DNA of 12,714 bases from Sulfurovum sp. (GTDB lineage: Bacteria; Campylobacterota; Campylobacteria; Campylobacterales; Sulfurovaceae): positions 1-12,714 of the forward strand of contig JALSPX010000118.1 of assembly GCA_026985755.1 (NCBI GenBank), in the 5' to 3' direction. The notes below the pieces were generated by a model. That model searched no databases. It was given only the letters and a program-made list of their open reading frames with translations, and was not told the DNA's origin. Shown one piece after another: positions 1 to 6,487 of this stretch (the first letter of the stretch is position 1; the number at the start of each line of letters is the position of its first letter). The position numbers and the translations under genes are program-made.

Positions 1-2
1 TT

Positions 3-866
3 GATAGATATGTTGCAAGTATGTTTTTTGATTTTGATAAAGGTCTTGATGTATCGATACTCAAAGAAGAGAATGGTGATCCTTTGATTTTTGTACAAGG
101 GGATGCATCTTTAAAATTGAGTGGATATATTGGTCCAAAAGAGTATAAAGTACTTCAATCCATTCATCCAGAACTCACAGATGCGATTGAGTTTGGTTGG
201 TTTTCTTTTCTTGCTAAACCATTTTACAAAGTGCTTTTATGGATAAATTCATATGTAGGTAATTGGGGTTGGGCAATTATACTCTTTACATTATTGGTCA
301 AATTGATTCTATTCCCGCTATCGTATAAAGGGATGATGTCAATGCAAAAGTTGAAAGACTTGGCACCAAAAATGAAAGAGATGAAAGAGAAATATAAGGG
401 TGACCCTGCCAAAATGAATGTGAAGATGATGGAGATGTACAAAAAAGAGGGAGCAAACCCTATGGGGGGATGTTTACCGATGATTCTTCAAATTCCTGTA
501 TTTTTCGCGCTTTATAGAGTACTACTCAATGCAGATGAATTACAGGGTGCACATTGGATACATGGCTGGATAGATAATTTGGCTGTGATGGACCCCTATT
601 TTATATTGCCTCTTTTGATGGGTGCATCGATGTGGTTTCAGCAACGAATTACCCCTACAACCATGCAAGATCCGCTACAAGAGAAAATTTTTAAGTTTTT
701 TCCTGTGATTATGACAGTATTTTTTGTATACTTCCCTGCAGGACTCGTTTTATATTGGTTGGTGAATAATTTGTTTACAATTGGACAACAATATTACATT
801 AATACAATGTATGCTAAATATAAAGCACAGATGTCTACAAAAATTAAGAATACAAAGGATAACTAG
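3..866 (+). CDS. yidC: Membrane protein insertase YidC, C-terminal part (5' end outside window)
   Basis: YidC/Oxa1 inserts and folds inner-membrane proteins, alone or with SecYEG. The reading frame is open back to the window edge (DRYVAS precedes the first internal ATG at 21), so this is the 3' portion of a longer gene. It covers the end of the periplasmic domain and the whole conserved insertase core. The core shows the first core membrane segment (around nt 255-320), the basic cytoplasmic hairpin (KLKDLAPKMKEMKEKYKGD), the signature NPMGGCLPMILQIPVFFALYRVL, the DPYFILPLLMG segment, the SPTT-like ITPTTMQDP, and a last segment FPAGLVLYWLVNNL. The position corresponding to the conserved groove arginine of E. 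coli YidC (IVRGIMYPL) reads LVKLILFPL here, so it is lysine (nt 300-302). The stop codon directly abuts the khpB ATG, implying co-transcription. Family identity is very sure; only the 5' end is missing. Confidence 0.96.
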   Translation, partial: DRYVASMFFDFDKGLDVSILKEENGDPLIFVQGDASLKLSGYIGPKEYKVLQSIHPELTDAIEFGWFSFLAKPFYKVLLWINSYVGNWGWAIILFTLLVKLILFPLSYKGMMSMQKLKDLAPKMKEMKEKYKGDPAKMNVKMMEMYKKEGANPMGGCLPMILQIPVFFALYRVLLNADELQGAHWIHGWIDNLAVMDPYFILPLLMGASMWFQQRITPTTMQDPLQEKIFKFFPVIMTVFFVYFPAGLVLYWLVNNLFTIGQQYYINTMYAKYKAQMSTKIKNTKDN

Positions 867-1733
867 ATGATAAAGGTTGAAGCACCGACGTTAGAAGAGG
901 CTTATACAAAAGCATCTTTGGCGTTAGAATGTTCTATTTCTGAACTTCAATGTGAAGTTGTGCAACACCCAAGTAATGGAATTTTAGGTTTATTTAAAAA
1001 AGAGGCTATTATTATTGCTAGCCATAAGGCTCAAAAACCACAAACACAAGAGGAGTATCTAAGGGTACCAAGTATAGAAGAGCGTACAGCAGAACGTATT
1101 GTGGATGCTGTAACACATAAGCGTGCAGAGAAAGAACCCACAGTAAAAAAAGAACAGACAGTAGAAAAAAAGATTGAGAACAATGAGATTGTTGATAACT
1201 TTTTTAGTGAAAAAGATAAAACATCAAATAAAAGAGAAGTGAAAGAGGCTGAAGAACCAGTTGTCTATACTGAATTGGCACTACAAATAGAAAATCAGTT
1301 AAAAGAACTTTTTGCACAGTCATGTTTCATGATTGATGTGATAGAGGTAGATGTTATTGATGATACTGCATTAATATTTATTGATGGTGAGGATGCTGCA
1401 CTGCTGATAGGTAAAGAGGGGTATCGTTATAATGCGCTTTCTTATATACTTTTTAATTGGCTTCATACAAAATATGAACTTTTTATTAAGCTTGAAATAG
1501 CAGAGTTCCTTACAAAACAACATGAGATGATCAGTGTTTATCTTCAACCAGTTATTGCCACCATTGAAGAGACTGGACGTGGAAAAACACGTCCCTTAGA
1601 TGGTATTTTAGTGCAAATTGCACTAGAACAATTGCGTGAACGCTTCCCCGATAAATATGTTGCGGTAAAAACAGCAAAAGATGGCAAAAAATTTGTTGTT
1701 ATTAATGCCTTTAACAACAAAAGTAATGGCTGA
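867..1733 (+). CDS. khpB: RNA-binding protein KhpB/Jag (Jag-N and KH domains, divergent R3H region)
   Basis: Jag/KhpB (EloR) proteins bind RNA and in some bacteria influence cell elongation. The gene regularly sits next to yidC. The 288-residue product starts with a Jag_N module (about 1-52, ending in GILGLFKKEAIIIA). A charged, low-complexity linker follows (about 55-130, many K and E). A type II KH domain follows (about 133-210) with its GxxG loop as GKEG at 182-185. The last part (about 228-285) aligns with the R3H region (GRGKTRPLDG, then FVVINAF) but lacks the R-x3-H signature. The Helicobacter pylori homologue HP1451 has been reported to bind the VirB11-like ATPase HP0525; whether that applies here is unknown. 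The ATG directly follows the yidC TAG, and the 3' end overlaps mnmE by 8 nt (ATGGCTGA), so translational coupling is likely. Confidence 0.93.
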   Translation: MIKVEAPTLEEAYTKASLALECSISELQCEVVQHPSNGILGLFKKEAIIIASHKAQKPQTQEEYLRVPSIEERTAERIVDAVTHKRAEKEPTVKKEQTVEKKIENNEIVDNFFSEKDKTSNKREVKEAEEPVVYTELALQIENQLKELFAQSCFMIDVIEVDVIDDTALIFIDGEDAALLIGKEGYRYNALSYILFNWLHTKYELFIKLEIAEFLTKQHEMISVYLQPVIATIEETGRGKTRPLDGILVQIALEQLRERFPDKYVAVKTAKDGKKFVVINAFNNKSNG

Positions 1734-3084
1734 AAATATACGGGCTAACAACACTATTGTAGCTATTGCTACAGCTCAAGGTGTCTCTTCTATCTCGATT
1801 ATACGAGTAAGTGGAGATGCTGCACTTGATATCGCTCAAAAAGTTTCTCATCTGAAAAATATAAAACCACGATATGCACACCTTACTTCTATATACAATG
1901 TAGAGAATCATCTGATTGACCAAGCTATTATGATTTACTTTGTGGCTCCTTATTCATTTACGGGGGAAGATATAGTTGAATTTCAATGTCATGGTGGCAT
2001 GGTTGTAGCCCAAGAGATACTTGATACTATCTTGGTATATGGAGCAAGACTTGCAGAACCTGGAGAGTTTTCAAAGCGTGCCTTTTTAAATGGAAAAATT
2101 GACCTTAGCAAAGCAGAAGCAATCTCTAAATTAATAGAAGCTAAATCTGTAGATGCAGCTAAAATTTTAGCAAAACAGATGAAGGGTGAGCTTCAAATAT
2201 TTGTAGATGAAAGTAGAGAATCACTTTTACGTGCATTGGCATATTCGGAAGTAATGATTGATTATGCTGAAGAGGATATTCCTGCGGATATTATGCAAAG
2301 TATTGTTTCTCAATTAGAGGCACTTTCAGAGAAAATTGAACATATCGTTGATGCGAGCTATAGACGCAGAGGTCTCATCGAAGGATTCAAGGTAGCAATC
2401 ATAGGTAAACCAAATGTAGGTAAAAGCTCATTACTAAACGCACTATTGAGTTACGATAGAGCGATTGTATCAGATATCGCAGGAACAACTAGAGATACGA
2501 TAGAAGAGCAGGTACGTATTGGTTCACATATTATCAGATTGGTAGATACAGCAGGGATAAGAGATTCAACAGACACGATAGAAAAAATAGGTATTGAGCG
2601 TTCTCTCTCTTCTATAGAAGATGCTGATGTAGTGATTGCCCTTTTTGATGCTTCACGCCCTTTTGATAAAGAAGATAAAAAAATTTTAGAATTATTAGAA
2701 AAATTGGAAGATAAACATATTATTGTGGCAGTGAATAAAACAGATTTAGAGCATCTTTTTTGCTTGGAAAATCTAGTAGGATATGAGGTGCTTGAAGTGA
2801 GTGCCAAAAAGTCATTTTATCGTCTTACAGAGCGCTTGAAATTGCTATTTGACACTATAGGTGAAGGTGAAGAGCTTATGCTCATTTCTGCACGCCAAAT
2901 TGAGGCAGTTACAAAAGCAAAAGAAGCTATACAAGCAGCCAAAATACCTTTGAGAGAGGGTGAATTAGAATTTTTCTCTTATCATCTTCAAGAAGCTGTC
3001 AAAGCAATCTCTTCTATATCTAGACCTTATGATAGTGAAGAGATATTAGATAAAATGTTTGGTGAATTTTGTTTAGGGAAGTAA
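1726..3084 (+). CDS. mnmE: tRNA uridine-5-carboxymethylaminomethyl(34) synthesis GTPase MnmE
   Basis: MnmE works with MnmG to install the cmnm5 group on wobble uridine U34 of several tRNAs, in the cytoplasm, using a formyl-folate donor and GTP hydrolysis. From the ATG at 1726 the product is 452 residues, the usual family size. It opens with TIVAIATAQG...IIRVSG, the folate-binding N-terminal domain. The G domain is intact: G1 GKPNVGKSS (227-235), G2 GTTRD (253-257), G3 DTAG (274-277), G4 NKTD (337-340). It ends with the invariant C-terminal motif CLGK (449-452), whose cysteine is functionally important in the family. An in-frame ATG at 1681 would add 15 hydrophobic residues lying deep inside khpB. 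The 1726 start is preferred because it matches the family N-terminus and overlaps the khpB stop. mnmG is not in the window. Confidence 0.96.
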   Translation: MAENIRANNTIVAIATAQGVSSISIIRVSGDAALDIAQKVSHLKNIKPRYAHLTSIYNVENHLIDQAIMIYFVAPYSFTGEDIVEFQCHGGMVVAQEILDTILVYGARLAEPGEFSKRAFLNGKIDLSKAEAISKLIEAKSVDAAKILAKQMKGELQIFVDESRESLLRALAYSEVMIDYAEEDIPADIMQSIVSQLEALSEKIEHIVDASYRRRGLIEGFKVAIIGKPNVGKSSLLNALLSYDRAIVSDIAGTTRDTIEEQVRIGSHIIRLVDTAGIRDSTDTIEKIGIERSLSSIEDADVVIALFDASRPFDKEDKKILELLEKLEDKHIIVAVNKTDLEHLFCLENLVGYEVLEVSAKKSFYRLTERLKLLFDTIGEGEELMLISARQIEAVTKAKEAIQAAKIPLREGELEFFSYHLQEAVKAISSISRPYDSEEILDKMFGEFCLGK

Positions 3085-3118
3085 TACTTCGGTAAGCAAA
3101 AAAAGATAAAATAATAAC

Positions 3119-3433
3119 ATGAAGAATTTTGAATTATATATCATTATTATTTTGCTTGCTATGATTGTATGGATTTTGTATGACAGTATTAAACACTATC
3201 GAGGGCTAAAGCGTAAACTAAAAAATTTACACTATTTTGCAAAAGAGGGTGAAGTGAGATCCCAAAATCAATTGGCAAAGCATTATCAAAGAGGAGAGAT
3301 GGTCAAAAAAGATTGTCAAAAAGCAGCCTTTTGGTATCAGAAAGCTGCTTTTAAAGGTGACAGGGAAGCAAGAAATCATTTAAAAGATTTTTTTGAATAT
3401 AATAAAAAGAATATCAAGAAAACAAAATGTTAA
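3119..3433 (+). CDS. Small membrane-anchored Sel1-like repeat protein
   Basis: The 104-residue protein has one N-terminal membrane segment (about residues 6-21, IIIILLAMIVWILY). A basic stretch (KHYRGLKRKLKN) follows, suggesting that the remainder is cytoplasmic. Residues about 41-90 match the Sel1-like repeat pattern: an A-x-G-x(3)-QNQLAKHYQRGEMVKKDCQKAAFWYQKAAFKGDREARNHL type arrangement seen as AKEGE, QLAKHYQRG, KKDCQKAAFWYQKAA and KGDREA. That is one full repeat and the start of another. Sel1 repeats are alpha-solenoid protein-binding modules; the partner is unknown. The gene follows mnmE by 34 bp. No purine-rich Shine-Dalgarno is visible upstream of the ATG. A TAAAAT at 3107-3112 lies where a -10 box would give a start at or near the ATG, so a leaderless mRNA is possible. 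A real gene is likely because of the coherent domain pattern; its function is not known. Confidence 0.75.
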   Translation: MKNFELYIIIILLAMIVWILYDSIKHYRGLKRKLKNLHYFAKEGEVRSQNQLAKHYQRGEMVKKDCQKAAFWYQKAAFKGDREARNHLKDFFEYNKKNIKKTKC

Positions 3434-3438
3434 TTGTG

Positions 3439-3444
3439 TATAAT
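3439..3444 (+). promoter_or_regulatory. Candidate -10 box (TATAAT) at the edge of the structured element
   Basis: A perfect TATAAT lies 6 nt after the TAA of the Sel1 gene, in very A/T-rich DNA. Seven nucleotides downstream of its end falls position 3451, two nucleotides inside the left terminal inverted repeat. If used, it would transcribe the whole structured element and continue into the lipoprotein gene at 3740. No clear -35 is seen, which is common for sigma-70 promoters in Campylobacterota. The call rests on a single hexamer in AT-rich DNA. Confidence 0.45.
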
Positions 3445-3448
3445 TAAT

Positions 3449-3720
3449 AATTGAATCCTCTGAGTAACCTAAACATTCACAATGGGCTTTGCAAATGTAA
3501 GATTGTGCAAAAGATTTATAAGTCCTAGCTGTAGCTAAGACGCCTTAAATATTTTGTGCAAGATTGCGTTTGCAAAGCCCACCCTTCGGGCATCACTAGC
3601 TTTCGCCTATGCGTTGTTACTCTTTTTCGACTTAGCTAAGGCTAGGTCTTCAAAAGAGTGCCTAGCCTAGACGAAAGCTAGTGATGTTGTGAACGTCTAG
3701 GTTATTCAGAGGGTTCAATT
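3449..3720. repeat. 272-bp nested inverted-repeat element (outer stem plus two hairpins)
   Basis: The gene-free stretch 3434-3739 is almost entirely filled by this element. The outer arms 3449-3482 and 3687-3720 are inverted repeats (30 of 34 positions match). Directly inside the left arm lies hairpin 1, arms 3483-3517 and 3547-3581 (28 of 35 match, first 13 perfect: TGGGCTTTGCAAA). Directly inside the right arm lies hairpin 2, arms 3591-3626 and 3652-3686 (about 29 of 36 with one gap, first 15 perfect: CATCACTAGCTTTCG). The two apical loops, 3522-3542 and 3628-3648, are also complementary to each other (17 of 21). Together they form a three-way junction with possible loop-loop pairing. No protein of meaningful size is encoded; the longest ATG frame noticed is 18 codons. 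It could be a MITE-like or dispersed repeat, or a structured RNA leader. No convincing target-site duplication is visible. Confidence 0.85.
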
Positions 3721-3739
3721 CAATAATGGGGTAAATATA

Positions 3740-4399
3740 ATGACGAAAAAAATAACTGTAGCGATAGCTGTGCTATCATTAACAATCTTTTCTGCTTGTT
3801 CAAAAAGACAAATTGTGATTCCAAAACAATCAGGGGGTGATATTGTTAGTACCGCTAGTGATAATACTTGGATAAATGATAGCACTGATGAAAATATAGA
3901 TATATCAGATATTGAAAATAATATCACAATGAACGAATCTACACCAATGGGTCAAAATCAAGAGAATGGGAAAATGGAGCGTATAGCCTTTCCTGTATCT
4001 GAATATAGTCACTTGGCACGCACAGGAAAAGGTACAGTAAAAGGTGCCATTTATCTAAAAGATGCGTACGGTAGAACGATAGCAGGAAAAAATACAAGGC
4101 TCTATCTTAATCCTGTGACTTCATACTCTAAGCAGTGGTACAATGAGAGTTATCTTGGTGGATATAAGATGCAAAAAGCAGATAGCAGACTCTTTAATTA
4201 TTTGAGATTTACAGCATCGGATAATGAAGGAAGATTTGCATTTTATGGTGTGCCTTCAGGCACTTATTATCTTATTGGTACTGTAAAATGTGGTAGTGAA
4301 TGTGGCTATGCAATAGCTAAAAATGTACGTATTGCCACGCAAGTAAGTGTTAGAGGTAATCAAATTGTTACAAAAAACCTTACGAGACTCATCGAGTAA
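3740..4399 (+). CDS. Lipoprotein with carboxypeptidase-regulatory-like domain
   Basis: The 219-residue protein has a type II signal peptide: MTKK, a hydrophobic core, then a lipobox ending SAC with the lipidated cysteine at residue 20. Residues about 21-85 are Asn/Asp/Ser-rich and look like a flexible linker. Residues about 93-200 resemble a carboxypeptidase-regulatory-like beta-sandwich: GTVKGAIYLKDAYGRTIAG, then TASDNEGRFAFYGVPSGTYYLIGTV. Such domains are non-catalytic and often serve in surface proteins for adhesion or ligand contact; the ligand here is unknown. The ATG has a good ribosome binding site (GGGG at 3728-3731). The structured element ends only about 8 nt upstream of that site, so the promoter is either inside or before the element. 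The gene is convergent with dut, 4 bp apart. The lipoprotein call is firm; the role is open. Confidence 0.85.
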   Translation: MTKKITVAIAVLSLTIFSACSKRQIVIPKQSGGDIVSTASDNTWINDSTDENIDISDIENNITMNESTPMGQNQENGKMERIAFPVSEYSHLARTGKGTVKGAIYLKDAYGRTIAGKNTRLYLNPVTSYSKQWYNESYLGGYKMQKADSRLFNYLRFTASDNEGRFAFYGVPSGTYYLIGTVKCGSECGYAIAKNVRIATQVSVRGNQIVTKNLTRLIE

Positions 4400-4403
4400 G
4401 TCT

Positions 4404-5084
4404 CTATGGTTTAGGATAGGCTTTTTCTAGAGCTTTATAGAGTGATTTTGGTGTCATATTAGCTTCTTTTTCCAAGATGGCTTGCATGGTGACATTGTCC
4501 TCTTTGCCATGCCATATTTTAATATAGTTTCCCTCTTTGTATCCATGGTCTTGTCTAAATTGATTTAAGATATTTTTACCCACATACAATTGATATAAAC
4601 TATGCAAATTTAGTCCGGCAATCATTGCAATATCCATAAAGAGATTCATTGTTTTTTCTATGGGGTCTTCACAAAATAGACTTTGTATCAAAAGTTCTAC
4701 AGCTTCAATCTGTTCATAATAGTCTTTAGTCGTTGGGACTGTGTTGTTTGTAAATTTTGAAAAGTTTTCGAGTTGGCTAATATGTTGTGCCAAATTTTCA
4801 ATGCTTCCCATATTTTTTATCTTATATTCCTGTAATCCCTGAGACATGATAAAATGCCAGATATCTACGGTTTCAATTTTTATATTTTCATAGTCAGGGA
4901 TATCATCTATATTTTTCCAATGTTTCCAAGGATACGACTCGATAAGTTCCGCACACTCTAGATATGTACATCGTCTCCAATCAATTTTTTTCCCATTTTT
5001 TGTGATGCCTTTTTCCCATCCTATGCCATTGGTAGCATCGTTGAGTTCTTGTTGCAGCAGAAGCATTTGTAAGATTTTATTCAT
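4404..5084 (-). CDS. dut: Dimeric (all-alpha) dUTP diphosphatase
   Basis: dUTPase hydrolyses dUTP to dUMP and pyrophosphate, keeping uracil out of DNA and supplying dUMP for thymidylate synthesis. This 226-residue product is of the dimeric, all-alpha NTP-pyrophosphatase type known from Campylobacter jejuni, not the common trimeric beta type. Visible hallmarks are the N-terminal MLLLQQELNDATNGIGWE, the WRRCTYLECAELIES segment, PWKHWKN, and IETVDIWHF. The metal-binding acidic residues are E46, E49, E71 and D74 (ExxE and ExxD pairs on two helices). Length fits the family. The start is supported by AAAAGG just upstream of the ATG and by a TACAAT box farther upstream (5113-5118, minus strand). It faces the lipoprotein gene tail to tail and is divergent from the CAP-domain gene. 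Confidence 0.93.
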   Translation of the reverse strand: MNKILQMLLLQQELNDATNGIGWEKGITKNGKKIDWRRCTYLECAELIESYPWKHWKNIDDIPDYENIKIETVDIWHFIMSQGLQEYKIKNMGSIENLAQHISQLENFSKFTNNTVPTTKDYYEQIEAVELLIQSLFCEDPIEKTMNLFMDIAMIAGLNLHSLYQLYVGKNILNQFRQDHGYKEGNYIKIWHGKEDNVTMQAILEKEANMTPKSLYKALEKAYPKP

Positions 5085-5112
5085 TATGTACCTTTTTGAT
5101 TCAGTGAGTATG

Positions 5113-5118
5113 ATTGTA
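5113..5118 (-). promoter_or_regulatory. Candidate -10 box of dut
   Basis: On the minus strand the hexamer TACAAT follows a T-rich run (TTTTTGG), the usual look of Campylobacterota sigma-70 promoters. It sits about 28 nt upstream of the dut ATG, leaving room for a short leader carrying the AAAAGG ribosome binding site. No -35 hexamer is evident. Confidence 0.55.
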
Positions 5119-5145
5119 CCAAAAATTACTTTGTCTTAGAGACAT

Positions 5146-5151
5146 TACAAT
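5146..5151 (+). promoter_or_regulatory. Candidate -10 box of the CAP-domain gene
   Basis: A TACAAT on the plus strand lies 54 nt upstream of the preferred CAP start (5206), in the 121-bp divergent region shared with dut. A second possibility, TATGAT at 5174-5179, is closer to the start. Neither has a recognisable -35, so the choice is uncertain. Confidence 0.35.
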
Positions 5152-5205
5152 AGAGTAAAAAGTAAAAAATAGGTATGATTGAATGAGGGAAATGAAGGTG
5201 ATAGT

Positions 5206-6483
5206 ATGTTGATGAAAATATTTATAGTTTTACTCTTGGGCTTTGGTATTTGGAAGATGACAGATATAAATCTACAATCTTCTCCCAAAGAAGTCGTTGT
5301 ACGTAAAGTAGCACCAATGGATATAGAGTATGTTGCTACAGAAGCACAAGCTTACCTTAATAGTATACGTGAAAAGATGCATATGCATACACTTGCTAAA
5401 AATGCAAAATTGGCACAGGCTGCAGAAGCACATGCCAAATATATGGTTGTAAACAATGAACCTGGACATGAAGAGATTAAAGGAAATAGGGAATTTACAG
5501 GTGAAAAGCCTTGGGATAGAGCATTTAAATTTGGATATCTATCTCGACAGGTGAGTGAAAATGTTTCAGCATATCAGCACGCTGCAAAAGAGTCTGTAGA
5601 TTCACTGTTTTCTGCCATTTATCATCGTTTTGGATTTTTAAGTACAACGATTAATGAGATGGGTGTTGGTGCGTTTCAAGATGAGTTTGACAGTGATAAG
5701 AGTGCTTTTGTTTATGTCATGGGTAATAGTGACGTGAATACGCTTTGTAAATCGAAAAGTTTTTCAGGCAATGGTAGATATGTACTAGCATGCAATGATG
5801 AAAGCTTTCGTGTAAAAGAAAAAGATTTTTCGCAGGCTATGCGGTATGCAAAACAGATAAATCCTGATATGGTAGTGTATCCTTATGATGAACAACGGGA
5901 TGTACCTCCTGTTTTTTATAACGAAACCCCAGACCCTTTACCAAATTTGGATGTCAGTGGTTTTCCTATAAGTGTTGAGTTTAATGATTATTTCTATAAA
6001 GATCTTGCACTTCTCTCTTTTATGCTCTATGACAGTGATGGAAATTCTGTAGCAGTACAACCCATGGATAAAGAGAGTGATCCAAATGGTCGTTTTACAG
6101 ATAAGCAGTTTGCTATATTTCCATTAAAGCGATTGGCATATAATGCGAAATATTATGCTGAAATTGAATTTAGAGATAAAACTGGCATTCAAAAGAGAAG
6201 ATGGTCCTTTTATACCACTCGTATACAAGATGAGTTTCATAAAGTGAGCAAACTGTATGATGAAATGACGATTGAACCTGACAAGAGTTATGTCATATAT
6301 TTTGAACCCATAGATGGACATGATGTATTGAAAGACCTTCAATTTCCAAAAGAAGTAGATGTGCAGTTTATAGACAGTAATACAATCAAATTGACACTTA
6401 TGCCAGAGCTTTCAGAGGAGATAGAAGAATTTGTGTTAGATACAGGTGTCAAAAAACTGCGGATTAAAGTAAAGGCTCCCTAA
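5206..6483 (+). CDS. Membrane-anchored CAP/SCP-domain protein with C-terminal Ig-like region
   Basis: From the ATG at 5206 the protein is 425 residues. An uncleaved-looking N-terminal segment (about 4-17, KIFIVLLLGFGIWKM) would anchor it with the rest in the periplasm. Residues about 42-178 form a CAP (SCP/PR-1) domain: AQAYLNSIREKM, LAQAAEAHAKYM, GH with H88, SENVSAY with E118, AIYHRFGFL with H140, and NEMGVGAF. H88, E118 and H140 fit the conserved CAP pocket residues. C181 and C196 could form a disulfide. The second half (about 225-425) holds PPVFYNETPDPLP...GFPISVEFN and looks like beta-sandwich/Ig-like modules. A frame extends up to a TTG at 5179. The ATG at 5206 is preferred because GAAGG at 5194-5198 is well spaced from it. 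Substrate and role are unknown; bacterial CAP proteins are usually extracytoplasmic. It ends 4 bp from the convergent TRAP gene. Confidence 0.88.
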   Translation: MLMKIFIVLLLGFGIWKMTDINLQSSPKEVVVRKVAPMDIEYVATEAQAYLNSIREKMHMHTLAKNAKLAQAAEAHAKYMVVNNEPGHEEIKGNREFTGEKPWDRAFKFGYLSRQVSENVSAYQHAAKESVDSLFSAIYHRFGFLSTTINEMGVGAFQDEFDSDKSAFVYVMGNSDVNTLCKSKSFSGNGRYVLACNDESFRVKEKDFSQAMRYAKQINPDMVVYPYDEQRDVPPVFYNETPDPLPNLDVSGFPISVEFNDYFYKDLALLSFMLYDSDGNSVAVQPMDKESDPNGRFTDKQFAIFPLKRLAYNAKYYAEIEFRDKTGIQKRRWSFYTTRIQDEFHKVSKLYDEMTIEPDKSYVIYFEPIDGHDVLKDLQFPKEVDVQFIDSNTIKLTLMPELSEEIEEFVLDTGVKKLRIKVKAP

Positions 6484-6487
6484 AAGG

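Noticed and set aside
1681..1725. Upstream ATG giving a longer MnmE
   Set aside because: It would add 15 residues absent from the family N-terminus. The ATG at 1726 overlaps the khpB stop and gives the expected start.
2451..2807. 118-codon minus-strand frame opposite mnmE
   Set aside because: It lies wholly within the mnmE G domain on the other strand, is Ser/Ile-rich, and shows no domain or ribosome binding site.
3482..3538. 18-codon frame (MGFANVRL...) inside the structured element
   Set aside because: It has no ribosome binding site and lies within hairpin arms, so the apparent coding is a by-product of the repeat.
4384..4404. GAGACT/AGTCTC inverted repeat between the lipoprotein gene and dut as a bidirectional terminator
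   Set aside because: The stem is only 6 bp with a 9-nt loop and there is no T tract on either side.
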